From positions 1,364,001 through 1,428,000 of the forward strand of contig JBCAMK010000001.1 in the NCBI GenBank assembly GCA_038503065.1: a stretch of 64,000 nucleotides of DNA, given 5' to 3'. This DNA comes from Paragyromitra xinjiangensis. Taxonomy: Eukaryota > Ascomycota > Pezizomycetes > Pezizales > Discinaceae. Position numbers and translations under genes: made by a program. The notes under the pieces were generated by a model, which made no database searches, had not been told where the DNA came from, and worked only from the letters and a program-made list of their open reading frames with translations. Shown here piece by piece: positions 37,266 through 48,384 of this stretch (positions within the stretch are counted from its first letter, which is position 1; each line of letters opens with the position of its first letter).

Positions 37266-37893
37266 ATGCATTTCTCTATCACTGCCATTTCCCTTCTCAG
37301 CTTTACCTTCGGTGCCAGCGCAGCTGCAGTCCTTGCACCAATTGAGAAACGCGATACCACTACCGGTTTCTTTCAGCTCGTTGCAAAGCCTCCTAGTGAC
37401 CCAAGCGCCGTTGGAACCAAAGTAATCCTTGGTGCTCCATACGATAACGATGCCGATGTATGAATTACCTCGCCTCTCGCTATGACTATTGGGAGTTTCT
37501 AACAAGTTTTACCGCGAACAGACGTTCCTCTCTACCGGTGACCCGAGCGAAACCATCCTGTGCTCTCAATTCGCGCAAGTCCAGGATTGGGACGATGTGA
37601 CCCAAAATGGTATAAAGGTGATCAACCATCCTGGCGTTACCCAAGATGTCTGGGCATGGAAAACCATCGGGGCGAAGCTGTTTTATACCAGCATTTGGAT
37701 GGATATTACAGGAACCAGGGGGAATTGGAGTTGTGTGCAGGATCCAAATAGCAGTGATCAGCATCTTTCCTTAAATGGCGATACGGTAGCAGGATTCTCA
37801 CCTGGTGGATCTGTGCACTTTGGGAGCGATATTCCTGCAGGCGAAGATGCGACTCCAATCGTGTTGGTTTGTGAGTTTGTGGATTCGTGTTAG
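37266..37893 (+). CDS. small secreted protein, unknown function
   Basis: Two exons, 37266-37457 and 37522-37893, give 187 residues. The 64-nt intron has donor GTATGA, branch TTCTAACAAG and acceptor GAACAG. MHFSITAISLLSFTFGASA is a clear signal peptide. A Lys-Arg at residues 28-29 (PIEKRD) looks like a Kex2 cleavage site, so a short propeptide is likely. The mature part is acidic and Trp/Ser/Gly-containing, with four cysteines (TILCSQF, NWSCVQD, LVCEF, VDSC) that could make two disulphides, and ends at cysteine. I do not recognise the family. A secreted effector-like or cell-surface role is only a guess. A TATA box lies 99 bp upstream, which supports the start. Confidence 0.8.
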
Positions 37894-38671
37894 GGGCTGG
37901 GAATCGTTCATGATAAATTTGAGAAAGTTAGGAAGAGGGAAGGAAAATAAACATTGTAACTAGTTGAAGGTCGCTCATATATACCGCTCAGTAGATAATG
38001 TTGAATGGAGAGTGTTTGCTCGGCATCACACTCAGGTCCTCTAACTCTCACTCGCTATGAAATCTCCAACCCTCATTAGCTGACCAAGTCGCAACCTTTG
38101 CCACGAGTCTCACTCAATTACATAGTCACCAATATTTCCAATTGTTCTACCCTCCCCTCCTTCCCCACATGCCCTGGAATGTATATTAGTATCCTCAGGT
38201 CGAAATACTGACTGCTAGAAGAGTCCGATTGGCCCACGGAGGAGTACGTGGCCTCGTATAAGGTATTTTATGTCAATTATATATTTCAAGTACATAACTC
38301 TCGCAACCCAAAACATCTTTACTGGTTACAGAACTTTGGGTTTTTGAAACCCCCGATATCTCCGATATCTCCAACAAATAAGAGTCTTCCCGGCCGACTA
38401 CAACCTTGTTACCCCATATTTACGGTCTTAACCAACTGCACTACTGCTTGTGGGCGCCAACTGTTAGTCCTCCTAGCCGTTAGTGTCATCGTAAAGGGCT
38501 CAGGATAAATTTGGTATTTCGTCTTCGAGGTGCGTGTAACGCCGTCTATTGATGCATTGCTCTACCACGAACAAGTAGTCATTGGCTTTTCTCCACCTCG
38601 TCATCCATAGAAAAAGTATGAATCTTTCAACCCCAAATGTTAACGCTTTCTCCCAACCTCATACGGTGTAA
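37894..38671. other. convergent intergenic region
   Basis: 778 bp between the secreted-protein gene and RNH203. An 86-codon ORF at 38248-38508 has no supporting feature. Nothing else seen. Confidence 0.5.
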
Positions 38672-39301
38672 CTAGTAACCCACCTTGTCCGCAAACCCAA
38701 TCCACTCTCTTATGCCTCGGATAACGCCATCGGTGCTTTCGTCTGGAGCCGCATCATGGCCCCAGATTGTAATCTCGTCGAAGGTCGATAAACCTCTAAA
38801 GACACTTATGTCTTCTTCCTCCATACTTTCTTCTTGATAATGTGATGGTGTTGGGTGCCCTTCTGAAGGCAATTTCTCATCAGTGACCTCCAGAACGTGA
38901 CCTGTATTGACATTAGAAACGAGCGAAAAGCATTCCCGAGAAAAAGAGCAGGAATACCTTCGTATCCCTCCGGTAGCGGGATAGACTTGCCAGCCAATTT
39001 TCTCCCCCGGAAAGATGCTGTCTTCGCTCCTACAAATAGAGAAAATTAACACATGGACGGTAAAAATGCAACGTTGAGAGGTCTCAGGGGCATTACCGTT
39101 TTCTCCCTCAATCACTATCCAGTGTTTTTCAGTAGCTTCGACAGACCCTGTATGCTTGATTCGACACGGCAAAACATTGCATTTCGCAGGCTTCGATGAG
39201 GCTTGTATGGATAACATGTTGAGGATGTAGAGAGTTTCATGGGCTTCGGGTTGACACGACGTGCGACGCGTGAGGTTATGGGGAAATCTTGGCGAGCACA
39301 T
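38672..39301 (-). CDS. RNH203: ribonuclease H2 subunit C
   Basis: Non-catalytic subunit of RNase H2, which removes ribonucleotides and RNA:DNA hybrids from the genome. Exons 39301-39097, 39029-38958 and 38901-38672 give 168 residues. The N-terminal strand region carries SSKPAKCNVLPCRIKHTG, and splicing produces the family signature SFRGRKLAGKSIPLPEGYEG (about residues 74-93), followed by HVLEVTDEKLP. The C-terminus (FDEITIWGHDAAPDESTDGV, ending IREWIGFADKVGY) is the expected subunit-C tail. The signature motif appears only when both short introns (67 and 56 nt) are removed. An internal ATG (MLSIQASSKP) could be the true start. Confidence 0.9.
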   Translation of the reverse strand: MCSPRFPHNLTRRTSCQPEAHETLYILNMLSIQASSKPAKCNVLPCRIKHTGSVEATEKHWIVIEGENGNAPETSQRCIFTVHVLIFSICRSEDSIFPGEKIGWQVYPATGGIRRYSCSFSRECFSLVSNVNTGHVLEVTDEKLPSEGHPTPSHYQEESMEEEDISVFRGLSTFDEITIWGHDAAPDESTDGVIRGIREWIGFADKVGY

Positions 39302-41572
39302 GACATAGTGAGCCTCTTTAAAACCCTAATTTTTCACATATACGATCCACCTTGGAATACAAAAACGCTATAATGACTTGCAAACATCTTTCAATAGTCC
39401 CGTCTCCCCTTCCTCGAACCCATGATAGAAGATCCCTCCCTACAATCGCTGAGGCCGAGCTTTAGTCAAGAAGGAGAGTAATAATTCAACTGTTTAGATA
39501 GCTACCGTCTTTGTGTTCATGTCAAATATAGGTTTCACCTGGAGAGCTGCTAGAATTTTCCTGGCAGCGTTTCCGGTTGGGAGACACATCTAACGATTAG
39601 GAGTCACTAGAAAGGCACTTCTTTCCAGCTCGTTGAACAAAAATGGGCCAATGGGGGAAGCGGCACTTGTAATTCCGGAAAGAGAGTATACCTTTTGTTT
39701 CGAGGTTCTGAAAGATATATAAATGCACGCCGCGGAGATACTGGTAGGACATAGTTCCAATTGAAATTTATGCAACATAGACCATTTTTCCTTTTTCTTT
39801 TTTCCTTTCTCTTTCTTCTAACTTTCTTTTCTTAATAAATCAGCCCCGTGTCTATGTTCTAGTTACCCAGAGATTTGTTTTTTTTTGAGATATATAGATT
39901 TAATGATCTAAGCTCATCCCGCGGGATAGCTAAATAATCGACATGGTAGTGGGCATATTGAAGAAAGGATATTACCCTATGAAGTACCGCTGATTGCCCG
40001 AGAAAGACAGAGGGAATAAATATCCTGGATCTCTAGATCTGCTTGACGTTATTGGCACTCCCGAGGCCTTAAGAATAGCGGTGGGTGGTGGTGGTGCGGG
40101 TTGCATTAACAGGCTGCATTGGTGAATCGGATATGAGGGATATGAAGAATATATATCATGCCATCTCAAAACAACTGTGGTGAGCTTAAAATAGTAGAGC
40201 GAAGGTGGTGGTTAGATATACGATCAAAGAACATGGATCAATACCCTCGGAATAACTATTAATTCCTCATTAGAGTCCGGCACTTGCAATACTTCAGCCG
40301 CGGCGAAAAGGAACAACTATCACCCTCGCTCAAACTCCCTGTTGACGAAAACTCCATCCCAACACCCCACCTTCACTCAAAATTCCTCGGTGAGTTTGAT
40401 TGCGAGTGCCGATAGCTCCGCGCATTGACAGGGTGATAAAATTATATTTATCATCAACAGTCATACAATTTATAGACCTTTTTTGCAAAAGGCCTGAAAA
40501 CATGCCACCAATAACACCTAATCGCTCAATCTCTCCTCATCGCGATCGTGTGGTTCACTTACGCCCACAATCTCACGAGTTCGATACTGTATGCACGTAG
40601 CGGGGTAGATATATTGCAATAGAGTACGTACTCTACTCGACCTGTATTAATTCGATGAAACAGGGTGTCCACTGTCCAGGCTGGGAAAGGAAAAACGGTT
40701 TTTGACTCGATTCCCAGTGCATCGGGAATCGGGAACGCTTTCCCCCCACAGCCTTGTGGAAGCACATGCTTTTGCGTTTTTCTCCTCAGCCTTCCATATC
40801 GCCGCTAGACCCGAAACAGGGGTGACTAGGCTATGTGGAGTTAGAGCATCAGCCCAAGCGAGTCCGCAGGGGAACAACCACTGCAATTTTTCACGTGTCA
40901 GGGAACAACCGGGAAGTGGCATAGCAGAGCATAGCAGCAGCGCAGAGCATAACGTAGCATAACGAACGTAGCATATAGAGGAGAATGTGGGATGAGAAGG
41001 CTCAGTTGCAGAGGCCAAGAACACGAGAGCATGAATGCGTGTGCGTGTTACAGCTAGAGAGCGCAATGCCGGACAGACTCCTAATTGCTATTCCGACGGA
41101 AACACATTGAAGAGTGGGCTGTACCGTATTCCACTGGTGATAGTCAGATATCGCTATGGATTCAGAAGTTAGTTGTAGAAATCCACGTCCTTGCCCATAG
41201 TGGAGATTCCCCGATTTACTCGATCCTCGTCACTCGTGCCCCCCACCCCGACACCACCACTTTCACCACTATCACCAAACTGCCCATTGCCGTGTTCTGA
41301 CGGGAAAAGAAAAAAACACCCGTTCCTTTGGTTTCCTCTTGAACAGCTATTCACCTAATCTACTCTTTGTTTGCACATCATCTTCGTCTCCACCTCCAAT
41401 CCACTATCTTCACCATCTTCACCTACTGTCGTTGTTGCCTAGTCCACTTCTCTTGCAACAACGACAAGAAAAAATCACTCCACCACTAATCGAGTGATAG
41501 TAAAACTGCTCCAGAGTTCTCCAACTTTCATTACATATTTTCGTTGCTGTTCTCCTCACCCGTCCCATCTTG
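39302..41572. other. 2.3 kb divergent intergenic region RNH203 / J-protein
   Basis: No supported gene. A minus-strand ORF at 40647-41066 is low-complexity and unconvincing. The GCATA-type repeat at 40919-40976 is listed separately. Confidence 0.5.
40919..40976. repeat. degenerate GCATAGC/GCATAAC short repeats
   Basis: Five imperfect copies of a GCATA(G/A)C unit separated by AGA, GCAGCGCAGA and GT spacers, within the J-protein upstream region. Confidence 0.6.
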
Positions 41573-42660
41573 ATGGAACCGGAATCCCGGTACGAGCACC
41601 ACGAGCACCGCGGCCTTTCCAGGAAGGCCTGGCTCATTAATGGTAACTCTAACTCTCCCCGTCTAATACAACTGCGTTCCCCTTGCTTCCCCGGTTTTCC
41701 TCGCTCTCAACTGACACAATCCTTCTAGAAATTCTCTCAGAACCCGACCTTTACAAAGTCCTTGGCGCTTCTCGCACCGCCACTGAATCTGAGCTTCGCC
41801 GCCACTACCTCGACCGCTCAAAGATAATTCACCCAGACAAGCTTCCCTCCCATCCTGACTCAACCTCCGCCTTCCAGCGACTCTCCCACGCCTACGAAAT
41901 CCTCAAGAAACCGTCATTGCGCTCCCATTACGATCGTGAATCGGCGCGACCCAACCGGCATGGAGCTAGCGCAAGGAGAGAGTATTTCTCTGAAAGGCAA
42001 CCTTTTATTAGCGGGGAGCAAACTTTCAGGGGCGCAGTGGTGAGCATATTGAATGAATTCCTCAATGGAGATTTCGCACTGGTGAGGAAGCTGTTGGAGG
42101 CGTTGAGGGGACAGTATCCAAACTTGGTTAACGAGGAGGTTATTGGTTTGTCCATCCCCTTCATTCCCCAGTACTCCACATATCCCTAAAGCGGGTGGAT
42201 TGTGAATCTGACTTCGTTTCAAGTCGCAATCGAGCGCGCCTTCGGCCGCATCCGTGAGCTAATTCTCACGACTCGCACTTATGCGCTCTTGATTTCGATT
42301 GAGCTCGGCCGGATCCATCGCGTTCAGAAAAAACTTCTTTCGCTGTCTTATTTTGATGTTCTTGGGCGCATGCGATTGACAATGCAGCTTGTGCGGGTCA
42401 CTCTTGCAGTTCCAGTCCGTGTCGACCGCGCGCTACAAAGAAAGGAGGAAAGGGAATGGAGTGCGAAGCAGGCAGGGTGGAATGCCGTGGGCGTTGGAAT
42501 GAAGGAAATGAAGGGAAGAGAAATGGAGACAAGGAAAGGACTTTTGAATGAAAGGGTGAGCAGGGTGTTGGCATTTATCGCCGGGGATAAGATGGAGGAC
42601 GAAGAAGAGGATCGAGATTGGATGGGAAGGTTTTGGGGAGAGCCAGCGAGGGCGGCTTAA
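41573..42660 (+). CDS. J-domain (DnaJ-like) protein
   Basis: Three exons, 41573-41642, 41729-42145 and 42224-42660, give 307 residues. The J domain covers about residues 30-92: DLYKVLGASRTATESELRRH, then the HPD tripeptide at 58-60 (IIHPDKLP), then AFQRLSHAYEILKKPSLRSH. It should stimulate an Hsp70 ATPase. The rest is helical, with RAFGRIRELIL and a basic/acidic C-terminus, and has no Gly/Phe region or zinc finger, so it is a class C (type III) J-protein. The client and compartment are not evident. Intron 2 was placed at GTTTGT/TCAAG because that keeps the frame (EEVI-VAIERAFG). No membrane segment is obvious. Confidence 0.88.
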
Positions 42661-43693
42661 ATGAAGGAAGATAAATGATGGGGGCGGGAGAAGGGAAGAG
42701 TGGGGTGGTAAATTGGTCGGCCAGTTCTACAGAATATTTTGTTCGATGATTGGGTTGTTTTTGGTTTTTGGTTTTTGGTTCTGGTTTTTTCTAAAGAACA
42801 TACATTACAGTAAGTTAGTATACTTTTCTAGGGTTTCCTGTTCGTGTTCATTTCTTTCTTCCTTCTTCTTTCTTTGTTTGGAAGGGCGCACCAAAAAATG
42901 TGTTTCGATAGATCGGATATGGGGTTTGCTATTTTTGTTGGTTATGATAACGATTTTGATGACTACCATGACTACTTAGGGGAAGGTTGGGTATATTGTT
43001 TGTAATGGACGATTACGGTTTCGATTGTGGTGCTATATATATAAATAAAAATCTTTCTGTTCAAAGCTATCAAAATGGTTTTTGCTATGTTTATGAGGGC
43101 TACGCTAGGCTAAGGGACGCGATTTATGAGTTGGGCAGTAAAAGAAAAAAAAGGTTTCGGATCACGTTTTCAGGGTCCAATTGTTAATACGAAGCGAGTG
43201 ATGGTTTATGCGTAGGCAATCACACCCCGACGTCGAATGTCCTGGAAGGTTTTGAACTCCACTGGGTTGTCAGTACTGCATAAAACCCCGTGATCATGAA
43301 GCAAATACCTCTTATCCAACAAGGTGAAATAAAGTCACTAAGATTTGTTATATGTGATACGGAGTTAATGAATCACCACTCAAGTTCCAAGTTCCAAGTC
43401 CAGCTTGATATTTTAATCATCCGGCTGCATGATGTCATTTGGACCTGAGATCTTCCGGGACTCTGTTTTCCAGATATGTGGATCGCTGCTTGGCAATGAC
43501 GATGACGATCCTTTACTCTAGATCATGTTCCTGTTTGCCAGAGATGAGATTTCCGATTGAGAAACAAAGTGATCAGTTTGGGGTGTGGGCTAGCTTCGTC
43601 ACGGGGCTGCGCTGGTAAGGCTCAAATTGCTTTCGCCACCTACCTACTACAGCCACCCGCAGCTTAATCTAAACTCTGCACATCACCGCAACC
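42661..43693. other. J-protein / G-patch gene spacer
   Basis: 1.0 kb between tandem genes. The TTTTTGG repeat lies in the likely J-protein 3' UTR. No other gene-like feature. Confidence 0.5.
42756..42790. repeat. TTTTTGG short tandem repeat
   Basis: Four near-perfect units of GGTTTTT with one CT interruption, in the probable 3' UTR of the J-protein gene. Confidence 0.85.
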
Positions 43694-44419
43694 ATGGTAT
43701 CAACCGAATTCGTGCCGTTCCAACAAAACGAGTCCTATAGTCGCGACGACTCTAACGATGAAGCTCTTGACTGGCGCCTCCAAAAACCCTTCGGCGCTGG
43801 TCTGAAACGCAAACGCGTAAAGTTCGTCCCCGCGTCCACCAACGCAGAGACCCCCGAAACCGCCGCACCGACAGTTGGGAAGAAGTCAGGAACAGAAATA
43901 TCAAACCTGTATCTATCACTTGTGGGACTAGGGTCTCCACGAGAGTCTCCAGGTGGGTCTACTAGCGCATCTGGACCAGTAACGCCAGCAGCCGCAGAGG
44001 AAGCTCTGGAAATATGCTCTGAGTGCGCGCTGCCCATAATAGATGTCGACTCCCATGTTGCTTCAACTGCACACCAGTCCTCCCTCCCGCACTCCCACCC
44101 TCCACATCCCTACAACCGGTCCTCGCTCGGACTAAAGGTACTAACAGTGTCTGGTTGGGATCCTGATGCGAGGGTAGGATTGGGAAGGACCGGAGAAGGG
44201 ATACGGTATCCGATTAAACCCGTGTTGAAGGACGATAAATTGGGTGTGGGGATTAAACCGAGGAAAGGGGAGGCGCCGGCAAAGGTGGTTAAGAAAAAGG
44301 TTGGCGTAAGAGAAGCAAGGAAGATAGAGAAGGAGAGAAGGGCGAGAAGGATGAAGCTGATGGGGGAGTTGGGGGGCGGAATGGATGTGGAGGGTATTTT
44401 AAATGCCAAAATGGAATGA
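43694..44419 (+). CDS. G-patch domain protein (GPANK1-like)
   Basis: Intronless ORF of 241 residues. Residues about 145-188 form a G-patch: LGLKVLTVSGWDPDARVGLG followed by GIRYPIKPVLKDDKLGVGIK. Just before it, C108xxC111 with H121 and H127 (CSECALPI ... HVASTAH) looks like a zinc-binding knuckle, an arrangement seen in GPANK1-like proteins. The N-terminus is disordered (DWRLQKPFGAGLKRKRVKFV) and contains a possible nuclear localisation patch. The C-terminus is a basic helix (EARKIEKERRARRMK). G-patch proteins usually activate DEAH-box helicases in splicing or ribosome assembly; which helicase this one serves is unknown. Confidence 0.87.
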   Translation: MVSTEFVPFQQNESYSRDDSNDEALDWRLQKPFGAGLKRKRVKFVPASTNAETPETAAPTVGKKSGTEISNLYLSLVGLGSPRESPGGSTSASGPVTPAAAEEALEICSECALPIIDVDSHVASTAHQSSLPHSHPPHPYNRSSLGLKVLTVSGWDPDARVGLGRTGEGIRYPIKPVLKDDKLGVGIKPRKGEAPAKVVKKKVGVREARKIEKERRARRMKLMGELGGGMDVEGILNAKME

Positions 44420-46574
44420 GGAGGACATGGTGGTGCTAGTTGATGGCGTTTGGGTCTGGAGCTTTTATTTTATTTTCTTTCAAATATTGGAGTTTATGGG
44501 GCACTGATACAAGATGTCCACCTCCCCTCTAGGAGTCTGGCATGGAAATAAACATAATAATAGTTGCGATGGGTAAGCTATCTTCGCTCGAAAAGCAGTC
44601 TTATTATTAGTGCCATTTAGTCTTGATGGCTAGATATTGGGAGGAAGATGGGTTCCTCCACAAAAATACTAGCTACCATTGCCACAAAGGCTAAAATGAA
44701 GTGAGATCAAGGCAGTTTGGGTGATTTCATGACGTTGCCCACTCTTATATCCCGATACCGAGTCATAAATAACGCTGTAACTGGTTGGTTGGTTTGGTCA
44801 CGGCATTTGTCTGAGCTGCCTTCACATTGTACGACGCGGCACGTGTTAGTAGTAGGCAGCGAGCATCCACCCTAGAGCCAATAGCAGGGTAGCAACGGAT
44901 GAAGAAAAGGATCACAAGGAATGGATGGTTCGGTTTTAGATGCAGGAGATTATAGAATCGCTGGTGGCAGTGGTTTGTAAGGGGGTTTAGGGAACCCAGG
45001 ACAGGAGAGGAACCAAAGTCGAGGGGGGGGGTTTATACTCGGATCAAGTTCGCTGAGTAGGCGTTTAGTGGGTCCTTCTTCAAAAACAGCACTATAACTA
45101 CCTGTAGCTTAAGTATGGTGTGTGAGTGAATCAGGTATTAGTTTGGCCCTGCATAATGCTTTAGCAACAAGTGTTTAGTGTCAAGACAAATGGGAAAACC
45201 CTCGCTAAAACCCACACTATGGGTGACTTGAACTGAGTACTACAGCCACTAACTTTTAGTCTCGAGAATAGGAGCTACTGGTCTGATCTGCTATTAGGCA
45301 GCTAGTAGTTTACCTCCCCCTCACACTCAATAAACGCCCCCCCCTCGAACTAGCTTCTATATAGTAATGATACCTAATCTGGGGCACCATAACCCATGCA
45401 GAGAGTTGAGGGAACTCCTCCCAAGTCTCTTTAGCCAAGCAAATTAGGTGTGGGATCCCATCATTATTTTTATTACCCGTGGTAGAGAAACCTAGGCCGG
45501 CTTCGACAAGTGAATCGACGCTTTAAAAAAAGTCCAACTTGATACTAGCGCCTTAGCCGAGTCTGATTGTTGGTAGGAAACCGTTTTTAGTTTTAGTGGT
45601 AGACTTACAGTCGACTTGAGCGCTAATAAGGAATACATTGGTTTAACTAACGGGTTTACCGTCGGCATTAAAATCTACATTCTAGCAAACTCAAAAATCG
45701 AGGTTACATCACACTCGCAATGGTGATGGAACCTCTTGTTACCAAGATCCCTCTGCTGCAGTTCTTCGTCTTGTTCGCCCTCTCGTTTATAGTCCAGCTC
45801 GGCTGTTAAAGTCTAGAAAGGGTATCTACCATTGAGATACTCCTCCCGGGGTCGCGGTAGTTTGTGGATGATGGGAGCTTTGGAGCTTTGGGTAATAGAG
45901 TCTATTTATTCTAGCTTATGATATATGGCCATGTCTCACTCCAACCCATGTGCAACATACTAAAATGGCTGAGCGCCTGTACCTTGGGGCTTTTGAACCC
46001 TGTACTTATTCGAATCTTAGATTTTCCTATGCGTTTTATCGATTGGAGGTGAGCTCATGCCATAGCTAAAGGTCAATACTTACCCCAGATAACATACTAC
46101 ATATCAAATTTTAGCTTCACCTTGTCCCAACGACAACTGAGGGTATATCTCCTAAGACTATGAGTTAAGGATTTCACAGATACGATGCTCTTAGTTTCTT
46201 TTTATATTCCCTTGGGAACTCTACTCATTCACGTCAGGTAACATTTGAACACGCAGTAAGCTGAGAGACGTAAAAGAAAGACAAAAATTACAACCCGCAA
46301 TGGAACGCCTAAATCATACACTCGCCCAAAAAAGGAAACAGTGATAACAGGAAATCCGACTGAAAAAGGCGACAAACCGATCGAGTGACATCCCATGACA
46401 TATAACCGATTTCGTTTGATAGGAGAGCTGAATTTGGAACTAGCAAACGCTCTGAAAGAACTTTCAACATTATTTTGTTCGTAATGGGTCGTGGGCGGTG
46501 TATCATGCTTCGAGGTTGACAAAATACGTGACTGGAGTTTCATGAGAGAAAATAGATAGCAAAACAAGCATAAG
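44420..46574. other. 2.2 kb convergent intergenic region
   Basis: No coding region supported between the G-patch gene and the methyltransferase. It contains the G/C-run inverted repeat at 45019-45348. A 112-codon minus ORF at 46229-46567 lies just beyond the methyltransferase stop and has no homology I recognise. Confidence 0.5.
45019..45348. repeat. inverted repeat, possible MITE-like element
   Basis: Left arm 45019-45036 (TCGA, G9, TTTAT) and right arm 45330-45348 (ATAAACG, C8, TCGA) are inverted copies differing by about one indel, with 293 bp between them. No clear target-site duplication flanks them and the internal sequence is non-coding, so the mobile-element reading is tentative. Confidence 0.35.
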
Positions 46575-48384
46575 TTAACTAGTAGGATTTTGATCCAAGG
46601 GCTTCATCCCATAGTAGAGATGTCTATGCATTTATATCAACAATATTAGCTTGCCACTTCGCTCAAGGAATCATAGCGACTGAGGGGTATGACTCGGAGT
46701 TACTTACTGCTTGGCATATGAATGGATTTGTCTGTTGTGCGCGTCCTTCTTAGCTTCCTTTACTATGTTTACGGCTTCCTCTGTATCCATGCCTGAAACA
46801 GAAGTCAAGAACCTCATTCCGAAGGCCTCGAATGCACTCTCAGCGGTAATCAAGACATATGCTCCTATCATCTTTTGCTTCGGATCCGCCGGCCAAGTTC
46901 CGAGCGGGAGTTTCATGAGCTCATGCCTAACATTGACAAATCCCGCTCTTTCGATAATAGGCTTGAGTCGGGAGGAGATCTCGAATCCTCGGCCTAGTAC
47001 CGGCAGTAGAGGAAAGCCGTTAGAACATATTCATTTGGAAAAAACGGAAAAGAAAAGGACTCGAGGTAGATTACCGACTGAAGAGGCTGCCTCGTTCAAT
47101 ATATCATAAAATTTCCACAGACTTAGCTCCTTGTGAAATGTACCGTCATCGCTAAATAGATGCATTTCGTATTCACTGATATCAACGTAGCCTCCAGGTT
47201 TGAGATGTCTGCATGTTTCGTTTCAGATTTGATCAGAGTAGTTTGAGGGAAGAAATACACCGCAACTTACTTGTATGCTTCCGCTAAGAGATTATCCCAA
47301 TCTTTGATTGCACCACCAAGGTGTCGAATATGGATGAGATCAAAAGAGCCCTTTTCCCACGTCCATTCGCTCTCAGCATCGTCGATTTGGAAATGCACGT
47401 TTGGAGGAACCCTTTGAAAGACTCAGCACACGCCTACAAACACCTATGACCCCTTTCTCGTGGCCTCAAAACGGCGAAGAGTAGATATCAACATACCAAA
47501 CCGGTTGAATCGGGCTCAAGTCGGTTCCAATAACCTCAGCATCAGGGTAGCGCCTATTTTATATTTCAACAATTTATTCAAGAAAAAGGTGAAATAATGA
47601 TTCATAGAAGTACTCACTCTCCCGCATCGATCGCCCAAATACCTGTTCCCGTTCCAATGTCAAGGATTCTTTTTGGGTTGGGTTCGATAGGTGCTAGATG
47701 AAGTTTGCCGTCGAGTAATAAGAGATAGGAGTGATGAAGTATGTCGAGCCTGGTTTTACCCATTTTAATCTTGTCAGCGGTGATTATGGTTCTTGTGTTA
47801 GTTCGGATGGAGGATAAAAATAGGCTAAAATTTAACCTTTCCTGTTCAGTCTGTTTTTGGAATCATATGTTAATAAACACCGGTGCGGATCTCAAAAAGG
47901 CTTAGAAGGTGATAATACATCATCATTTGGAAGCATGTATTTTCTGCGTTGCTCGATTAGCTCTTCGGTCACCTTCAATTGATCAGACTTGGATTGAAGA
48001 GACTGTGGAAATCTTACCCATCTCGATACGCGTGGTATCTGCGCCCATTTTCATATCGATAACTGCCAAAAAGAAATGAGCAAAAAAGGGAGCCAAAATA
48101 TCAAACAAAGAGGGCTCGCTTCGTACTCGTAAATCGAAGATTTTAGTGTTGCTGTGGAATGAACGGTGATGTCGCTTCTGTTGACCGTCAATATGCGCCC
48201 ACATCAGCTTTAGATAGACACCAGAAACCCACCCATCCGTCTCGTAGCCAGAAGAACTGAAATCGTCATCCTAAAGCGAACTATTTGTTAGCAGATCCAT
48301 CTCTCTATCCATAAATAGGGTTCTGTAAAGATGGGTATTCCTCACCGTGTTCGGATCCACAGCGATAAATTGTTCGGAATTCAT
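46575..48384 (-). CDS. class I SAM-dependent methyltransferase (fungal TAM/LaeA-like family)
   Basis: Twelve exons: 48384-48346, 48270-48222, 48151-48127, 48062-48018, 47943-47919, 47850-47837, 47749-47618, 47553-47497, 47411-47271, 47208-47075, 46993-46708, 46623-46575; 331 residues. Assembly restores the family order: [48 protein letters not shown], and SAM motif [20 protein letters not shown] (about 92-110). Then come the post-I stretch [20 protein letters not shown], the acidic [11 protein letters not shown] region and [16 protein letters not shown]. The C-terminal exon gives HLYYGMKP. Exons 3, 5 and 6 are only 25, 25 and 14 nt. Members methylate diverse small molecules or act as regulators; the substrate here is unknown and no biosynthetic cluster surrounds it. 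Confidence 0.93.

Noticed and set aside
39400..39430. Minus-strand GGTTCGAGG resembling a tRNA T-arm
   Set aside because: The loop departs from the TTCRANY consensus and no cloverleaf could be drawn.
46575..48384. Secondary-metabolite cluster around the LaeA-like methyltransferase
   Set aside because: No synthase, P450, transporter or regulator lies nearby; the neighbours are PDX3 and a G-patch gene.
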